A DNA stretch of 64,000 nt from an uncultured Barnesiella sp. (GTDB lineage Bacteria > Bacteroidota > Bacteroidia > Bacteroidales > Barnesiellaceae). Below, in pieces: positions 1 to 8,951 of the stretch. The stretch spans positions 1 through 64,000 of the forward strand of contig CALUJQ010000010.1 in assembly GCA_944320995.1 (NCBI GenBank), written 5' to 3'. Position 1 is the first letter of the stretch. The number at the start of each line of letters is the position of its first letter. The notes under the pieces are model-generated. The model was not told the origin of the DNA. It made no database searches and worked only from the letters and a program-made list of their open reading frames with translations. The position numbers and the translations under genes are program-made.

Positions 1-71
1 GAACAAGCCGAGAAGCCGGCAACCGTCATGGCTGCCATAAAAATCCATGCAAATTTTCTCATTTTTTTCAT
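1..71 (-). CDS. Lipoprotein N-terminus (partial)
   Basis: Only the first 23 or so codons are in the window; the gene runs off the left edge. The visible protein begins MKKMRKFAWIFM and ends near GFSAC, which is a basic start, a hydrophobic stretch and a lipobox-like end with the Cys at about residue 23. This is typical of a Bacteroidota outer-membrane lipoprotein. It follows the DUF5689 gene by 36 bases on the same strand, so it is probably the third gene of the TonB receptor operon. Function cannot be read from this fragment. Confidence 0.6.
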   Translation of the reverse strand, partial: MKKMRKFAWIFMAAMTVAGFSAC

Positions 72-107
72 ATTTAAATTATTTGAGGTTATAGTTTCGT
101 ATTGTGA

Positions 108-1130
108 TTATTGGGGAAATTCAAAGCCTTCGAGGTCGGCAAAGGGGGTGTCGAGCGAACGAATGGTCAACTGAAAATCTCCCGGATACGCCTCATTATC
201 TTGGAACCAACCTACAATAGCGGTAATGGTACCCTTGTTTCCCGCGCCGAAAACCGGGAGACGACGGTCGGCAAAGCGGGCATACTCGCTGGTCGAGATA
301 CATACCATCGTTGTGTTGCCGCTACCGTCGGCTATCTCACGCGAACGAGGGAAACCGACATTGTATTTCCTGTTGTTGTCATAGGTACACGGAGCAAAAG
401 TGGGATTCAAGGCATATTTGGCCAAAGTAGTCGTTACGTTCTGCCCATCGGTAGGGAAGGGTATCACCTCGTCGTTCAATGTTTTCCCATCGGAATCTTT
501 ACCCGTGAAATAGACATCTTTGATTTTGACAATCTTGAAATAGCCATATTTATCCAACTCGGTAATTTGTTTCAGGGTCATCTCCTCGATAGCGATCTTC
601 GAGATGTCGGGGTTACCGATTTTTTGGATATGTTTCATAGCCAACGTATAGGGAATACGGCCCGGCTCCTCGCGTATCTTGTTGTCGTTGCGGTATCCGC
701 GAACCCCCAACTGGGGAGCACCGGCATAGCGGCCCAACACCAATCCGTTGCAACGAATGGCTACGACCTGCCCAATGGGCAACATACCCGACAAACTGCC
801 AGCGTCAACCGACACCTTCAAACAAGTATGATCGTCGTCGAGACTTTGAATGATAAAGTATTTATACACGTTACCGGCACGGTCGTCGGTGATGATGCGG
901 CCATGCACCACAATATCGTTGGGCGAGTCGATCGTGTCAATTGTAAACAGGCCCGCTTTGGTATCGAAATTCTCGATAAGTTCTTTAATGGTCACCGTTT
1001 GAGCCCACATCTCAGCACTCCCTTCGGGAACGGTAGCGATCTCCTCGGGTATGGCATCGAACTCTTTTTCACACGCCGTAAACATCGTCAAGGCGAGCAA
1101 TACGGCTCCGATATATTTCAGTTGTTTCAT
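108..1130 (-). CDS. DUF5689 domain lipoprotein
   Basis: This 340-residue protein starts with a lipoprotein signal (MKQLKYIGAVLLALTMFTAC, lipobox FTAC, Cys at residue 20), so it should be anchored in the outer membrane. The body, with the segment VHGRIITDDRAGNVYKYFII and a later OB-like beta-rich region, resembles the DUF5689 family, which in Bacteroidota is usually found beside TonB-dependent receptors. The start lies 19 bases after the receptor stop codon, so the two are almost certainly co-transcribed. A role as a surface accessory or ligand-binding subunit of the receptor is inference; no catalytic motif is visible. Confidence 0.8.
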   Translation of the reverse strand: MKQLKYIGAVLLALTMFTACEKEFDAIPEEIATVPEGSAEMWAQTVTIKELIENFDTKAGLFTIDTIDSPNDIVVHGRIITDDRAGNVYKYFIIQSLDDDHTCLKVSVDAGSLSGMLPIGQVVAIRCNGLVLGRYAGAPQLGVRGYRNDNKIREEPGRIPYTLAMKHIQKIGNPDISKIAIEEMTLKQITELDKYGYFKIVKIKDVYFTGKDSDGKTLNDEVIPFPTDGQNVTTTLAKYALNPTFAPCTYDNNRKYNVGFPRSREIADGSGNTTMVCISTSEYARFADRRLPVFGAGNKGTITAIVGWFQDNEAYPGDFQLTIRSLDTPFADLEGFEFPQ

Positions 1131-1149
1131 ATCTCTTGATTTGTTTTAA

Positions 1150-4100
1150 TTAAAATTTGAAACCTACATTGAGGAACATATTGAAGCCCCATGCATAATA
1201 GTATTTGTTGGGGAATTTATCTACCGATTGGATATCCTTGGTCACGCTCTTGTTGTCGCGGCTTACACGACCTTGTTGGTAACCGCCGGTAATCATACCG
1301 GTGTTGTTGAGGATATTGCTCAGGCTGAGGTTGATGTTGAGCTGTTGCTTGCGGTTGTTGAGGTAGATGAGTTTACCCACCGAAGCGTCGAGCAGGAACC
1401 CGCCTTTGAGTTTCTCTTGTGATCCGATCATCTCTTTTTGGTTGTAGAGTTTCACGATATCCGAGCCGTCGCCGCCCGATACGTTTTGCAGTAGCACCGG
1501 TTTACCCGTGTTCTCGTCGAAACCCCATACCATCGAGGTTTGTCCGTTTTTGTCGATACCGATAATGCGATAGCCGTTGTAGTATTGTTCCAACCCTACC
1601 TCGTTGGGATATCTACCTCCATACATGTTCATGTGGGTGAAACGCGAGGGCGAGAAATCGAGGTAGTTGTTGTCGAAGTACGACAAGGTAATATCGGCAA
1701 ACCACATCTTGGGGTGGAAATAGTCGAGCGTGATGCTGGCAGCCAGTTGCGGGCCGTTGCTCACGTGGAGACCTTTGGTGTAAACCGGCTCGGTAAAGTC
1801 GGTCGAGGGTGCGCGGCCATCGACGATTTCGGGCAACTGCTCGGTAAAGAGGTTCATACCGTTCTCGGCGCTCATCGTACCCAAGCAATTGTCGGTGTAT
1901 TTATAGCTGGCGTATGTTCCGGCGGCCGACAAGGTAAAGCTGCTGTTGAGTTTTACACTCACACCGGCCTCGACACCCATGTGGCGTTTGTTCACGCCCG
2001 AAAGGGTATGGTTCACATAGGTACGGAACTCGTCGTGGTAGTACCCCGAACTTTCCACACCGTCGCGGAACTCGGTGAAGAAGGCGGTTACACGGCCTTT
2101 TACCACCGAGGTATTCAGTTGATAAGTCAAGTCGCCCGAGAAGACCTTCTCCGATTTCAACCCTCTGATATGGGTATCTTTCACACGGGGAGCCACGTAG
2201 GAATAGCCGGCCAACGGAGCGCGAGTCTCGGCCAGAGCGTTGAACGACAAGCGATTGTGTCCGTCGATCTTATACACGATACCGGCTTTCACACTGGGAT
2301 CGACAAAGTATAACATTTTGCCGAATCCTTTGGATTGTGCACCGATTACCTCGGCACGTCCGTTGCGCATCAATCCTTCGCGTTGGAACGAGGTATAGGA
2401 CAAACGGGCGGCATAGTAGATGTCGAACAACGGCAGTTTCCAATCGTTTTGGGCAAATACCGATGCGTTGATTACGTGCATGTTGTAGTTGTAACCGAAT
2501 ACATCGCCTTTGTAAACTTTCTTGTTGGGGTTGTCAATATCGTTTTGGATAATGTCGAGATTGTCGGTGAAGTCACGCTCGGCAAACTGGTCGATGTCGA
2601 TCCATTGGTTACCACCCAACAAGTCGTCGATCGTCTTGTAGTGCATGCCTTTGGCATACTTGGCCTCGAGACCGGCCGTCAGTTTCAGCTTGCTGTTCAA
2701 CTGGTTGGTGTAGAGGAAATTCAAGGGAATCTCCATCAAATCGTTGTGACGGCGCTCCAAGATGTATTTGGCACTACCGTTGGGGTTGATTGCATTGTTG
2801 GTATAGTTGGCGCTGTACATGGCATTCCAGTTGATTTGCGTGATATTGGGATCACCGGCACGCCACAAGTCGGCCAACTGGTCGGCCAAGTCTTTATTCA
2901 CTTCACCGTAATAGGCATTGTAGGTATCGTCGGGACCGTTCACACCCAATTGGTAATATTGCCAGCTGGGCAGGTTGCGGTAATAGTCGGGACGGGGGTC
3001 GGGCGCATTATAGAACGAGATGGCCGAGTTGCTGTACATGCTGTAATGGAAACCGACACCGGCCGCAAGGTTGCTGTGGTCGTCGATTTTCCAATCCCAA
3101 TTGAAAATGGCTGTGGGGTCGTAGCTGTGGACGATACGCGAATTGCGTTTCTCGCCATCTTGATAACCCCAATAGGGATTGTAATAGATGCCCCGGTAGT
3201 CATATACCTCTTGCGAAACGGCAGCCGACTGAGCCCGTTTGGTGGGAGCGCCGAAAGTCGTGAAGGCAAAACGGTGATTGTCGAGCACCTTCTCGGCGGC
3301 AAGGAAGTAACCGAATGAATTGTAGAAAGTTCCCTCGGTGCGACCTTCATCGGCCCAGCGGTAAACAACCGACCCGGTGAAAGCCCAGCCGTTGTCCATG
3401 ATACCGGTCGAGTGAATAGCCTGTCCGCGCAATTTGTAGGAGCGGTTGGTATAAGCGGCATTCACGTTGGTACCGGCAGCGTAGCTGGTCGCACGGGTAT
3501 TGATGTTGGTCGTTCCGCCCAGCGAACCGAACGCGTAGCCCGGCATCTCCATACCGTTCACGGCATCTTTGTTACGCATGGCATTGTTCAAACCGCCGAG
3601 GCTCGAATAGTTGAACCGACCACGCTCCAAATCGTTGAAATTAACCCCATTGATATAGGTCGAAGATTCCCGTTGTTCATAACCGCGAACGTTGAAACGC
3701 ATGGGGCTGTATGAGTAACTGGCGGCTTGCAGATAGACATCGTCGGCAGCCCCGGCCAAATAGGAGGCCGACTGCGAAGAGGTACTGCCCTCCTCATCAA
3801 ACAGAGCTTCATCGAGTTCGAAAACATTGTCTTCGAGGGTCTGTTGATTCAATAAATTAGCTACATTCTTAGGCATCAACGAGACGTCCAACGTATTCGT
3901 GCCTGCGATTACGTTGTAATCGATCGAGTAAGCCTTATAATCAGCCGCTGTGAAAACAACGACTGCGGCACCCTCTTTTACTTTTTTCAACTCAAATTTT
4001 CCCTCGGAATCTGTAATTGCCGATCCCTTCCGTATAGCAACTTTCACATTGGCTATCGGCTTGTTTGTTTCATAGTCAACAACAATGCCTCTTACCGTCG

Positions 4101-4167
4101 CAGCCTGTACCCATGCCGGCACAAGGAGAAGCACTGCCGTCAATAACCATAATAATTTACGATTCAT
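1150..4167 (-). CDS. TonB-dependent receptor with N-terminal carboxypeptidase-like domain
   Basis: This 1005-residue outer-membrane protein has a cleavable signal peptide (residues 1-22, ending VQA), a carboxypeptidase-regulatory-like beta-sandwich at about 23-95 (TVRGIVVDYETNKPIANVKV), a plug at about 140-260 and a long beta-barrel ending in the aromatic residue of NVGFKF. It imports a ligand using TonB energy. It lacks the classic SusC plug signature and has no SusD neighbour. Instead it is followed by DUF5689 and another lipoprotein, and is divergent from an endonuclease/exonuclease/phosphatase-fold gene. That layout hints at uptake of a nucleic-acid or phosphoester product, but the substrate is unknown. 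Confidence 0.92.
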   Translation of the reverse strand: MNRKLLWLLTAVLLLVPAWVQAATVRGIVVDYETNKPIANVKVAIRKGSAITDSEGKFELKKVKEGAAVVVFTAADYKAYSIDYNVIAGTNTLDVSLMPKNVANLLNQQTLEDNVFELDEALFDEEGSTSSQSASYLAGAADDVYLQAASYSYSPMRFNVRGYEQRESSTYINGVNFNDLERGRFNYSSLGGLNNAMRNKDAVNGMEMPGYAFGSLGGTTNINTRATSYAAGTNVNAAYTNRSYKLRGQAIHSTGIMDNGWAFTGSVVYRWADEGRTEGTFYNSFGYFLAAEKVLDNHRFAFTTFGAPTKRAQSAAVSQEVYDYRGIYYNPYWGYQDGEKRNSRIVHSYDPTAIFNWDWKIDDHSNLAAGVGFHYSMYSNSAISFYNAPDPRPDYYRNLPSWQYYQLGVNGPDDTYNAYYGEVNKDLADQLADLWRAGDPNITQINWNAMYSANYTNNAINPNGSAKYILERRHNDLMEIPLNFLYTNQLNSKLKLTAGLEAKYAKGMHYKTIDDLLGGNQWIDIDQFAERDFTDNLDIIQNDIDNPNKKVYKGDVFGYNYNMHVINASVFAQNDWKLPLFDIYYAARLSYTSFQREGLMRNGRAEVIGAQSKGFGKMLYFVDPSVKAGIVYKIDGHNRLSFNALAETRAPLAGYSYVAPRVKDTHIRGLKSEKVFSGDLTYQLNTSVVKGRVTAFFTEFRDGVESSGYYHDEFRTYVNHTLSGVNKRHMGVEAGVSVKLNSSFTLSAAGTYASYKYTDNCLGTMSAENGMNLFTEQLPEIVDGRAPSTDFTEPVYTKGLHVSNGPQLAASITLDYFHPKMWFADITLSYFDNNYLDFSPSRFTHMNMYGGRYPNEVGLEQYYNGYRIIGIDKNGQTSMVWGFDENTGKPVLLQNVSGGDGSDIVKLYNQKEMIGSQEKLKGGFLLDASVGKLIYLNNRKQQLNINLSLSNILNNTGMITGGYQQGRVSRDNKSVTKDIQSVDKFPNKYYYAWGFNMFLNVGFKF

Positions 4168-4720
4168 TACATTAAAGGTTTAATTATATATACTGTATTC
4201 TTATATATTTTCCTCTTTTACCTCCTTCTGCCTATTCCATGCGTTGTCATTATCCGTATCAGCAGAAAAGAGAATTGCAAATTAAAAGATTATTTTCCAT
4301 TATACAAACATCTGCGGCAGGAATATTTTATTACAATCGTGTTAATTTGTAATCCCTTTAATCCCTGCCTTCATTATACAAAATGCAAGTTATTGATACT
4401 GAATAACAAACAAACACAGTAATTTTTCTTACACTCTGCTAATTTTCACGAGATTACTCTCTCCCGAAAGTCTCATATAATAATAATTTATTACCGGCAT
4501 ACGCCCAATAACAAAAAATGAAGTCTATGCATAATACACTGATTTATAAATAAAAATTCCCATTTCGCCATTCCAAGGCCACAATAAGCTCCTATTTTTT
4601 ACATATCAATTCCACGATTTTGTCTCTAAAAATTTCGCTTATTTGCCAAATTACACTATCTTGCGCCACATTTACATTGTTGACTGAAATTTTCAAAAAC
4701 AAAAAAAATCCACACAAGCT
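4168..4720. other. Divergent AT-rich intergenic region
   Basis: This 553-base gap lies between the start of the TonB receptor (minus) and the start of the exonuclease/phosphatase-like gene (plus), so it must hold both promoters. No perfect TAnnTTTG box is present. On the plus strand TATCTTG at 4657-4663 is one base short of the pattern; on the minus strand a box one mismatch from consensus lies near 4303-4310. I see no RNA gene, repeat or open reading frame that looks real. Confidence 0.5.
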
Positions 4721-5776
4721 ATGAAAAAAATAGGACTATTGCTACTCGCCGTATTTCTGTTTGGCTCAACCGTTTCACAAGCCCAAAAGAAACAATATGC
4801 CGTCTACGCCGTAGCATTCTACAACCTCGAAAACCTGTTCGACACCATCAACAATCCCTCTACCAACGACGAAGAATTCACCCCCTCGGGCTCCTACCGC
4901 TGGGGCGGATTGAAATACCGGAATAAATTAAATAACCTTGCCTATGCCATCAGCAACTTCGCAACGGACAACAGCAGCCCGTTCAAACTGAAAAACGGCC
5001 CGGCCATAATCGGAGTGTCGGAGGTGGAAAACCGACAAGTATTGGAAGACCTGATTCATACCGGGAAATTGGCCGAACGCAACTACGCTGTCGTCCACTA
5101 CGATTCACCCGATGCCCGGGGTATCGATGTGGGCCTCATCTATGACAAAGACCAATTCACCCTCGAATCGAGCAGCAGCGCACGGCTCCACTCTGCAGAG
5201 TTTCCCACACTGCGCACCCGCGACCAACTGGTCGTTTCCGGCCGTTTGGCCGGCGAACGGGTTCACGTCATCGTGAACCACTGGCCATCGCGGTTGGGCG
5301 GTGAAAAGCAATCGAGCCCCAAGCGGGAAGCCGCTGCGGCCTTGACCAAACACTTGGCCGACTCGCTCTTGGCTGCCGACCCCGATTCGAAAGTCATTAT
5401 CATGGGCGACCTTAACGACGACCCCGACAACAACAGTTGCAAAACCGTTCTGGGGGCCAAGAAAAAACAACAGGAGGTGCAACCCGGCGGATACTTCAAC
5501 ACCATGTGGGAGATGTTTGACCGGGGCATCGGTACGCTGGCTTACAACGGGGCATGGAATCTCTTCGACCAAATCATCATCTCGGCCAACCTCGTCGGGA
5601 AAGACCGTTCTACGTTGAAATACATTCGTTCCGAAGTGTTCAACCGTGACTTCCTCAAACAAAAAGAGGGCAAATACAAAGGCTACCCCCTGCGCACCCA
5701 CGCTGCCGGGGCTTATCTGAACGGATATAGCGACCACTTCCCCACCCTTATCTACTTGGCCAAAGAAGTTAAATAA
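4721..5776 (+). CDS. Secreted endonuclease/exonuclease/phosphatase family protein
   Basis: This 351-residue protein has a signal peptide (MKKIGLLLLAVFLFGSTVSQAQ), so it works in the periplasm or outside. The rest is a DNase I-like fold: FYNLENLFD near residue 32, catalytic Glu in GVSEVENR near 100, His in VNHWPSR near 185, Asp/Asn in MGDLNDDPDNNS near 228 and the terminal SDHFP motif near 338. Family members cleave phosphodiester or phosphomonoester bonds in nucleic acids, inositol phosphates or sphingomyelin; the substrate here is not visible. It is divergent from a TonB receptor operon, suggesting it prepares that receptor's ligand. The ATG is preceded by an A-rich leader, usual for this phylum. 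Confidence 0.88.
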   Translation: MKKIGLLLLAVFLFGSTVSQAQKKQYAVYAVAFYNLENLFDTINNPSTNDEEFTPSGSYRWGGLKYRNKLNNLAYAISNFATDNSSPFKLKNGPAIIGVSEVENRQVLEDLIHTGKLAERNYAVVHYDSPDARGIDVGLIYDKDQFTLESSSSARLHSAEFPTLRTRDQLVVSGRLAGERVHVIVNHWPSRLGGEKQSSPKREAAAALTKHLADSLLAADPDSKVIIMGDLNDDPDNNSCKTVLGAKKKQQEVQPGGYFNTMWEMFDRGIGTLAYNGAWNLFDQIIISANLVGKDRSTLKYIRSEVFNRDFLKQKEGKYKGYPLRTHAAGAYLNGYSDHFPTLIYLAKEVK

Positions 5777-5807
5777 AACAGACCGATATATCCCTAATCA
5801 TACAGGA

Positions 5808-5849
5808 AGAGGAGCCGCCCGGTTATTGAGCGACTCCTCTCTGTTTTTT
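5808..5849 (+). terminator. Rho-independent terminator
   Basis: An 11-base stem (5808-5818 with 5830-5840, one mismatch) is followed by TTTTTT at 5844-5849. It lies 31 bases after the exonuclease/phosphatase-like stop codon and ends that transcript before the transporter gene. Confidence 0.8.
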
Positions 5850-5937
5850 GCGGCGTCAAGGAATTTCGGGTTACACCCCTGCGCGCTTTTCCATTCTTTC
5901 CTACACAAAAACATTGCGATTATCACCCTTTTGTCCT

Positions 5938-5944
5938 TACTTTG
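5938..5944 (+). promoter_or_regulatory. Possible -7 box for transporter gene
   Basis: TACTTTG is the Bacteroides -7 pattern with one spacer base missing. It would start transcription near 5950, which favours the ATG at 5972 over an upstream TTG at 5942. Confidence 0.35.
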
Positions 5945-5971
5945 CAGCAATTTTCAAAACAGTATGGTCCC

Positions 5972-6889
5972 ATGAATCAAAAAGCAAAGACATATATGCT
6001 GCCCACCGCCATGATCAGCGGAAGTTTGTGCGGATACTTGTTCCCGCAGTTCACGACCTACTGGGCCTCCCATCTGGCATCACTCCTCATCTTTGCCATG
6101 CTGTTGGTCACCTATTGCAAAATAAACATTACCGAACTGCGCATCAAACCGGTACATATTGCGCTGCTTTCCATACAAGTAATCGGTGGTCTGGCCGTCT
6201 TCGGGGCACTCTACTTTTGGGACCCCATTATTGCCGAGGGAACATTCATCTGCATCTTCTGCCCCACCGCTACCGCTGCACCCGTTATCACCGGCATGCT
6301 GGGAGGCCGCATCTCCATATTGGTTTCATACAGTCTGTTGAGCAACATGGCCGTGGCCCTGCTGTCGCCCATCATATTCTCCTTCATGGGCGTACATGCC
6401 GACATCTCGTTTATCGACTCCTTTCTGACGATTTGCTCCAAAGTATTGCCTTTGCTCATCTTGCCCTTGGGCATCGCGCTGCTCTTGCAGCAATTCCTCC
6501 CGAGGGTATATCTGACCCTCCGCAACAAGCAAAGCCTTTCGTTTTACATGTGGGCCGTCTCACTCTTTCTCGTGGTGGGTAAAGCGGTTACATTCATCAT
6601 CGAGCAAGGTCGGGAAGCGATTCCCCTCGAAATAGCCATCTCCCTGCTCTCTTTGGCCGTTTGTGTAGGACAATTCTATTTAGGCCGGAAAATCGGAGGC
6701 CGGTATGGGGATAAAATCTCCGGGGCGCAAGGATTGGGACAAAAAAATACCGTATTGGCCATCTGGCTGGCTCTCACCTATTTGTCGCCTATCACCTCGA
6801 TAGGCCCGGCATCATATATCATTTGGCAGAACAGCATCAACAGCTACCAGCTCTATTTGAAAGAGAAACGGACGCCGGGACGCAAATAA
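5972..6889 (+). CDS. Bile acid:sodium symporter (BASS/SBF-like) family transporter
   Basis: This 305-residue protein is very hydrophobic with about nine to ten predicted membrane helices and no signal peptide. The segment FCPTATAAPVITGMLGG at about 95-110 resembles the conserved discontinuous-helix region of BASS-type transporters, and the C-terminal ISGAQGLGQKNTVLAIW region fits the second half. These proteins usually move organic anions with sodium in the inner membrane; the substrate cannot be told from sequence. The ATG at 5972 is chosen because a -7-like box lies at 5938 and the extra residues from an upstream TTG are not membrane-like. It is flanked by a terminator upstream and converges with rmuC. 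Confidence 0.72.
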   Translation: MNQKAKTYMLPTAMISGSLCGYLFPQFTTYWASHLASLLIFAMLLVTYCKINITELRIKPVHIALLSIQVIGGLAVFGALYFWDPIIAEGTFICIFCPTATAAPVITGMLGGRISILVSYSLLSNMAVALLSPIIFSFMGVHADISFIDSFLTICSKVLPLLILPLGIALLLQQFLPRVYLTLRNKQSLSFYMWAVSLFLVVGKAVTFIIEQGREAIPLEIAISLLSLAVCVGQFYLGRKIGGRYGDKISGAQGLGQKNTVLAIWLALTYLSPITSIGPASYIIWQNSINSYQLYLKEKRTPGRK

Positions 6890-6918
6890 CAACACCCGGC
6901 CTCTAAACAGCCGTCTGC

Positions 6919-8280
6919 TCAATCTTCCGTCTCGGAATCGCCGGGAGCCGGGAGATTCTTCTTGGTCTTCACTCCCATATTTTTGAGTTTCTCGACCCGC
7001 CCTATCAAGTTTCCCGTCCCGGACTTCAACTTCTTCATCGCCTCGCCATAAGTCGTGTTGGCCGACCCCAACGCTTTGCCAATCTTCTCCATATCCTCTA
7101 CAAAGCCGGCAAATTTATCATACAGTTTACCTCCCTCTTCGGCAATATCGATGGCATGTCGCGTCTGCTTGTCACGCTGCCACAGGTCGGCCACCAGTTT
7201 CAACGCCGCGATCAAGTTGGTCGGGCTCAACAGAAGCACCCGCTTCTCATAGGCATACTGCCACAAAGCGTGGTCGGCCTGCATCGCCGCCAGATAAGCC
7301 GCCTCGTTGGGGACGAACATCATCACATGATCGCCTTTCCCCACATAATCCTGATAGCTCTTGCCGGCCAACTCGTCGATATGTTTCCTCACCGACACCA
7401 AATGTTGCTTCAAGGCGGCCTCGGCCTCGTCGGGAGTTTCGGCATTCACATAATTGACATAGGCCGTGAGCGACACCTTCGAGTCGATGACCATTTGGCG
7501 GTCCTCTCCTCCCGGATAACGGATAATCACATCGGGACGCATCTTTCGCCCGTCGGCACTCTGCACCGTGTGCCCCTCCCCGTCGCGCAACGTCTCTTGG
7601 ACAAAATACTCGCGGTCTTTTTCCAACCCCGACTTCTCGAGAATACTCTCCAGAATCATTTCGCCCCAGTCTCCTTGAATCTTCGAGTCTCCCCGCAAAG
7701 CCTGTGTCAGTTGCTTGGCTTCCACGCCAATGGTTTCGCTACGCTCGACCAGTTCCTTGATTTGCTCTTTTAAGGAGAAGCGCTCGCGAGCCTCGTTGTT
7801 ATAAGTCTCCTCGACCGTCTTCTTAAAACCTTCGAGACGCTCTTTCAACGGATTAAGTATCTCGGAGAGCCGTTCGCGGTTCATCTCGGAAAAACTCTTC
7901 GACTTCTCCTGCAAAATCTCGTTGGCCAGCACCTTAAACTCGTTGTTCATCTCTTGCCTGATGCGCTGTACCTCCTGTTTCTGTACCTCCATATTCTCGA
8001 TAAGCACTTGGTTGCGGGCCTGCAAATCTCCTTTCTCGCGATTCAGGTTTTCCCGTTCCCGATTGCTAATATCGAGTTGGGTCTGCAACTCGGCAAGCCT
8101 CAACGTATAACTATTTATTTGAGCTTCCAACACCCCATTGCGCACCTTTAAATCGGCCACCTCGCTCTCTCGCTCGGCCAACGACTGCCGCCACGACTTG
8201 CGGTGCGAATCATATACGATAAAAAACACTACGGCCGCCACACATAACGCGACCAACACGCTTATAACGATTCCCGACAT
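6919..8280 (-). CDS. rmuC: DNA recombination protein RmuC homologue
   Basis: The 453-residue protein has one N-terminal membrane helix (residues 3-23), a long charged coiled coil at about 28-190, and the RmuC domain at about 195-430, including GDSKIQGDWGEMILESILE and RPDVIIRYPGG. RmuC limits inversion recombination at short inverted repeats in E. coli and has a nuclease-like core; the VIDSKVSL segment fits the PD-(D/E)XK-like site. The membrane anchor and the length match the family. A perfect minus-strand -7 box lies 27 bases upstream, and the gene appears to be transcribed alone. It converges with the transporter gene. Confidence 0.93.
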   Translation of the reverse strand: MSGIVISVLVALCVAAVVFFIVYDSHRKSWRQSLAERESEVADLKVRNGVLEAQINSYTLRLAELQTQLDISNRERENLNREKGDLQARNQVLIENMEVQKQEVQRIRQEMNNEFKVLANEILQEKSKSFSEMNRERLSEILNPLKERLEGFKKTVEETYNNEARERFSLKEQIKELVERSETIGVEAKQLTQALRGDSKIQGDWGEMILESILEKSGLEKDREYFVQETLRDGEGHTVQSADGRKMRPDVIIRYPGGEDRQMVIDSKVSLTAYVNYVNAETPDEAEAALKQHLVSVRKHIDELAGKSYQDYVGKGDHVMMFVPNEAAYLAAMQADHALWQYAYEKRVLLLSPTNLIAALKLVADLWQRDKQTRHAIDIAEEGGKLYDKFAGFVEDMEKIGKALGSANTTYGEAMKKLKSGTGNLIGRVEKLKNMGVKTKKNLPAPGDSETED

Positions 8281-8306
8281 ATCTTTATCTCTCCACTTTT
8301 ATTCCT

Positions 8307-8314
8307 CAAAAATA
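8307..8314 (-). promoter_or_regulatory. -7 box upstream of rmuC
   Basis: On the minus strand this reads TATTTTTG, a perfect TAnnTTTG match, placing the transcription start about 15-20 bases before the rmuC ATG. No good -33 TTTG is seen at the usual spacing. Confidence 0.55.
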
Positions 8315-8433
8315 CAAATTCTTTCCCGTTAATCGGTAATCTTCTGCGGCAAATCGACAGAATCTCGGGATATGGCACCCTTTCTCCCCGATCATCTTAT
8401 CAACTTAAATTTCTCCATCTTGACTTTTATGGC

Positions 8434-8441
8434 TATTTTTG
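8434..8441 (+). promoter_or_regulatory. -7 box upstream of DUF695 gene
   Basis: TATTTTTG matches TAnnTTTG. Transcription would begin near 8448, downstream of the in-frame ATGs at 8372 and 8429, which decides the start of the gene at 8471. Confidence 0.55.
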
Positions 8442-8470
8442 TAAAACAAATACACCCAAAAACATACTCT

Positions 8471-8932
8471 ATGAAATTAGGAGACGTATGGTTCTCGGCC
8501 ATTGCCGAAGCCGAAAACAGCGATTGCATGATTATCGTTTCGGGACGCGCCGAAATAGAGCCGTTCATTCAATCGGGGAAATTCAAAGAGCGTGTCGAAA
8601 TCACTTGGATATACGAACCCGACAGTAAAGGCATGCCCGACGAAGCCACCGCAAAACTGATGGAAGAAGCCCAAACCGCATTGAAACGGGCTATGGAAAA
8701 AGACAAGCTGGCTATCTTTACCGGCATCTACACAGGCGACGGTGAACGCACGTGGGTGTTCTATACCCGCAACATACCCGCTTTCGGCCGTATGCTCAAC
8801 GAGGCCCTCGCCCCGTTCGACACCCTTCCGCTCTCTATCTACACCGAGAAAGATCCCGAATGGAACGAGTACCGAGAGATGTGCGAGTTGCAAGGACAAG
8901 AGGGCGAAGACGGCGACGACACTGAGTTATAA
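8471..8932 (+). CDS. DUF695 domain-containing protein
   Basis: This 153-residue cytoplasmic protein is a single DUF695-like domain: MKLGDVWFSAIAEAENSDCM at the start, the WIYEPDSKGMPDEATAKLM segment in the middle, and the DPEWNEYREM segment near the end. The family has no established biochemical function. The longer open frame from 8372 is rejected because a perfect -7 box (8434) lies inside it. The C-terminus is strongly acidic (EGEDGDDTEL). The gene is followed after 19 bases by a leucine-rich-repeat lipoprotein and is likely co-transcribed with it, though no functional link is evident. Confidence 0.72.
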   Translation: MKLGDVWFSAIAEAENSDCMIIVSGRAEIEPFIQSGKFKERVEITWIYEPDSKGMPDEATAKLMEEAQTALKRAMEKDKLAIFTGIYTGDGERTWVFYTRNIPAFGRMLNEALAPFDTLPLSIYTEKDPEWNEYREMCELQGQEGEDGDDTEL

Positions 8933-8951
8933 TCACACTCCCCCTGCGGCC

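Noticed and set aside
111..1139. Open frame of 342 codons antisense to the DUF5689 gene
   Set aside because: The opposite strand carries a lipobox and family features; this frame has none.
2335..3318. Open frame of 327 codons antisense to the TonB receptor
   Set aside because: Valine- and glycine-rich shadow translation with no signal peptide or motif.
6874..6900. GCCGGG/CCCGGC stem between the transporter and rmuC as terminator
   Set aside because: It starts inside the transporter coding end and has no T run on either strand.
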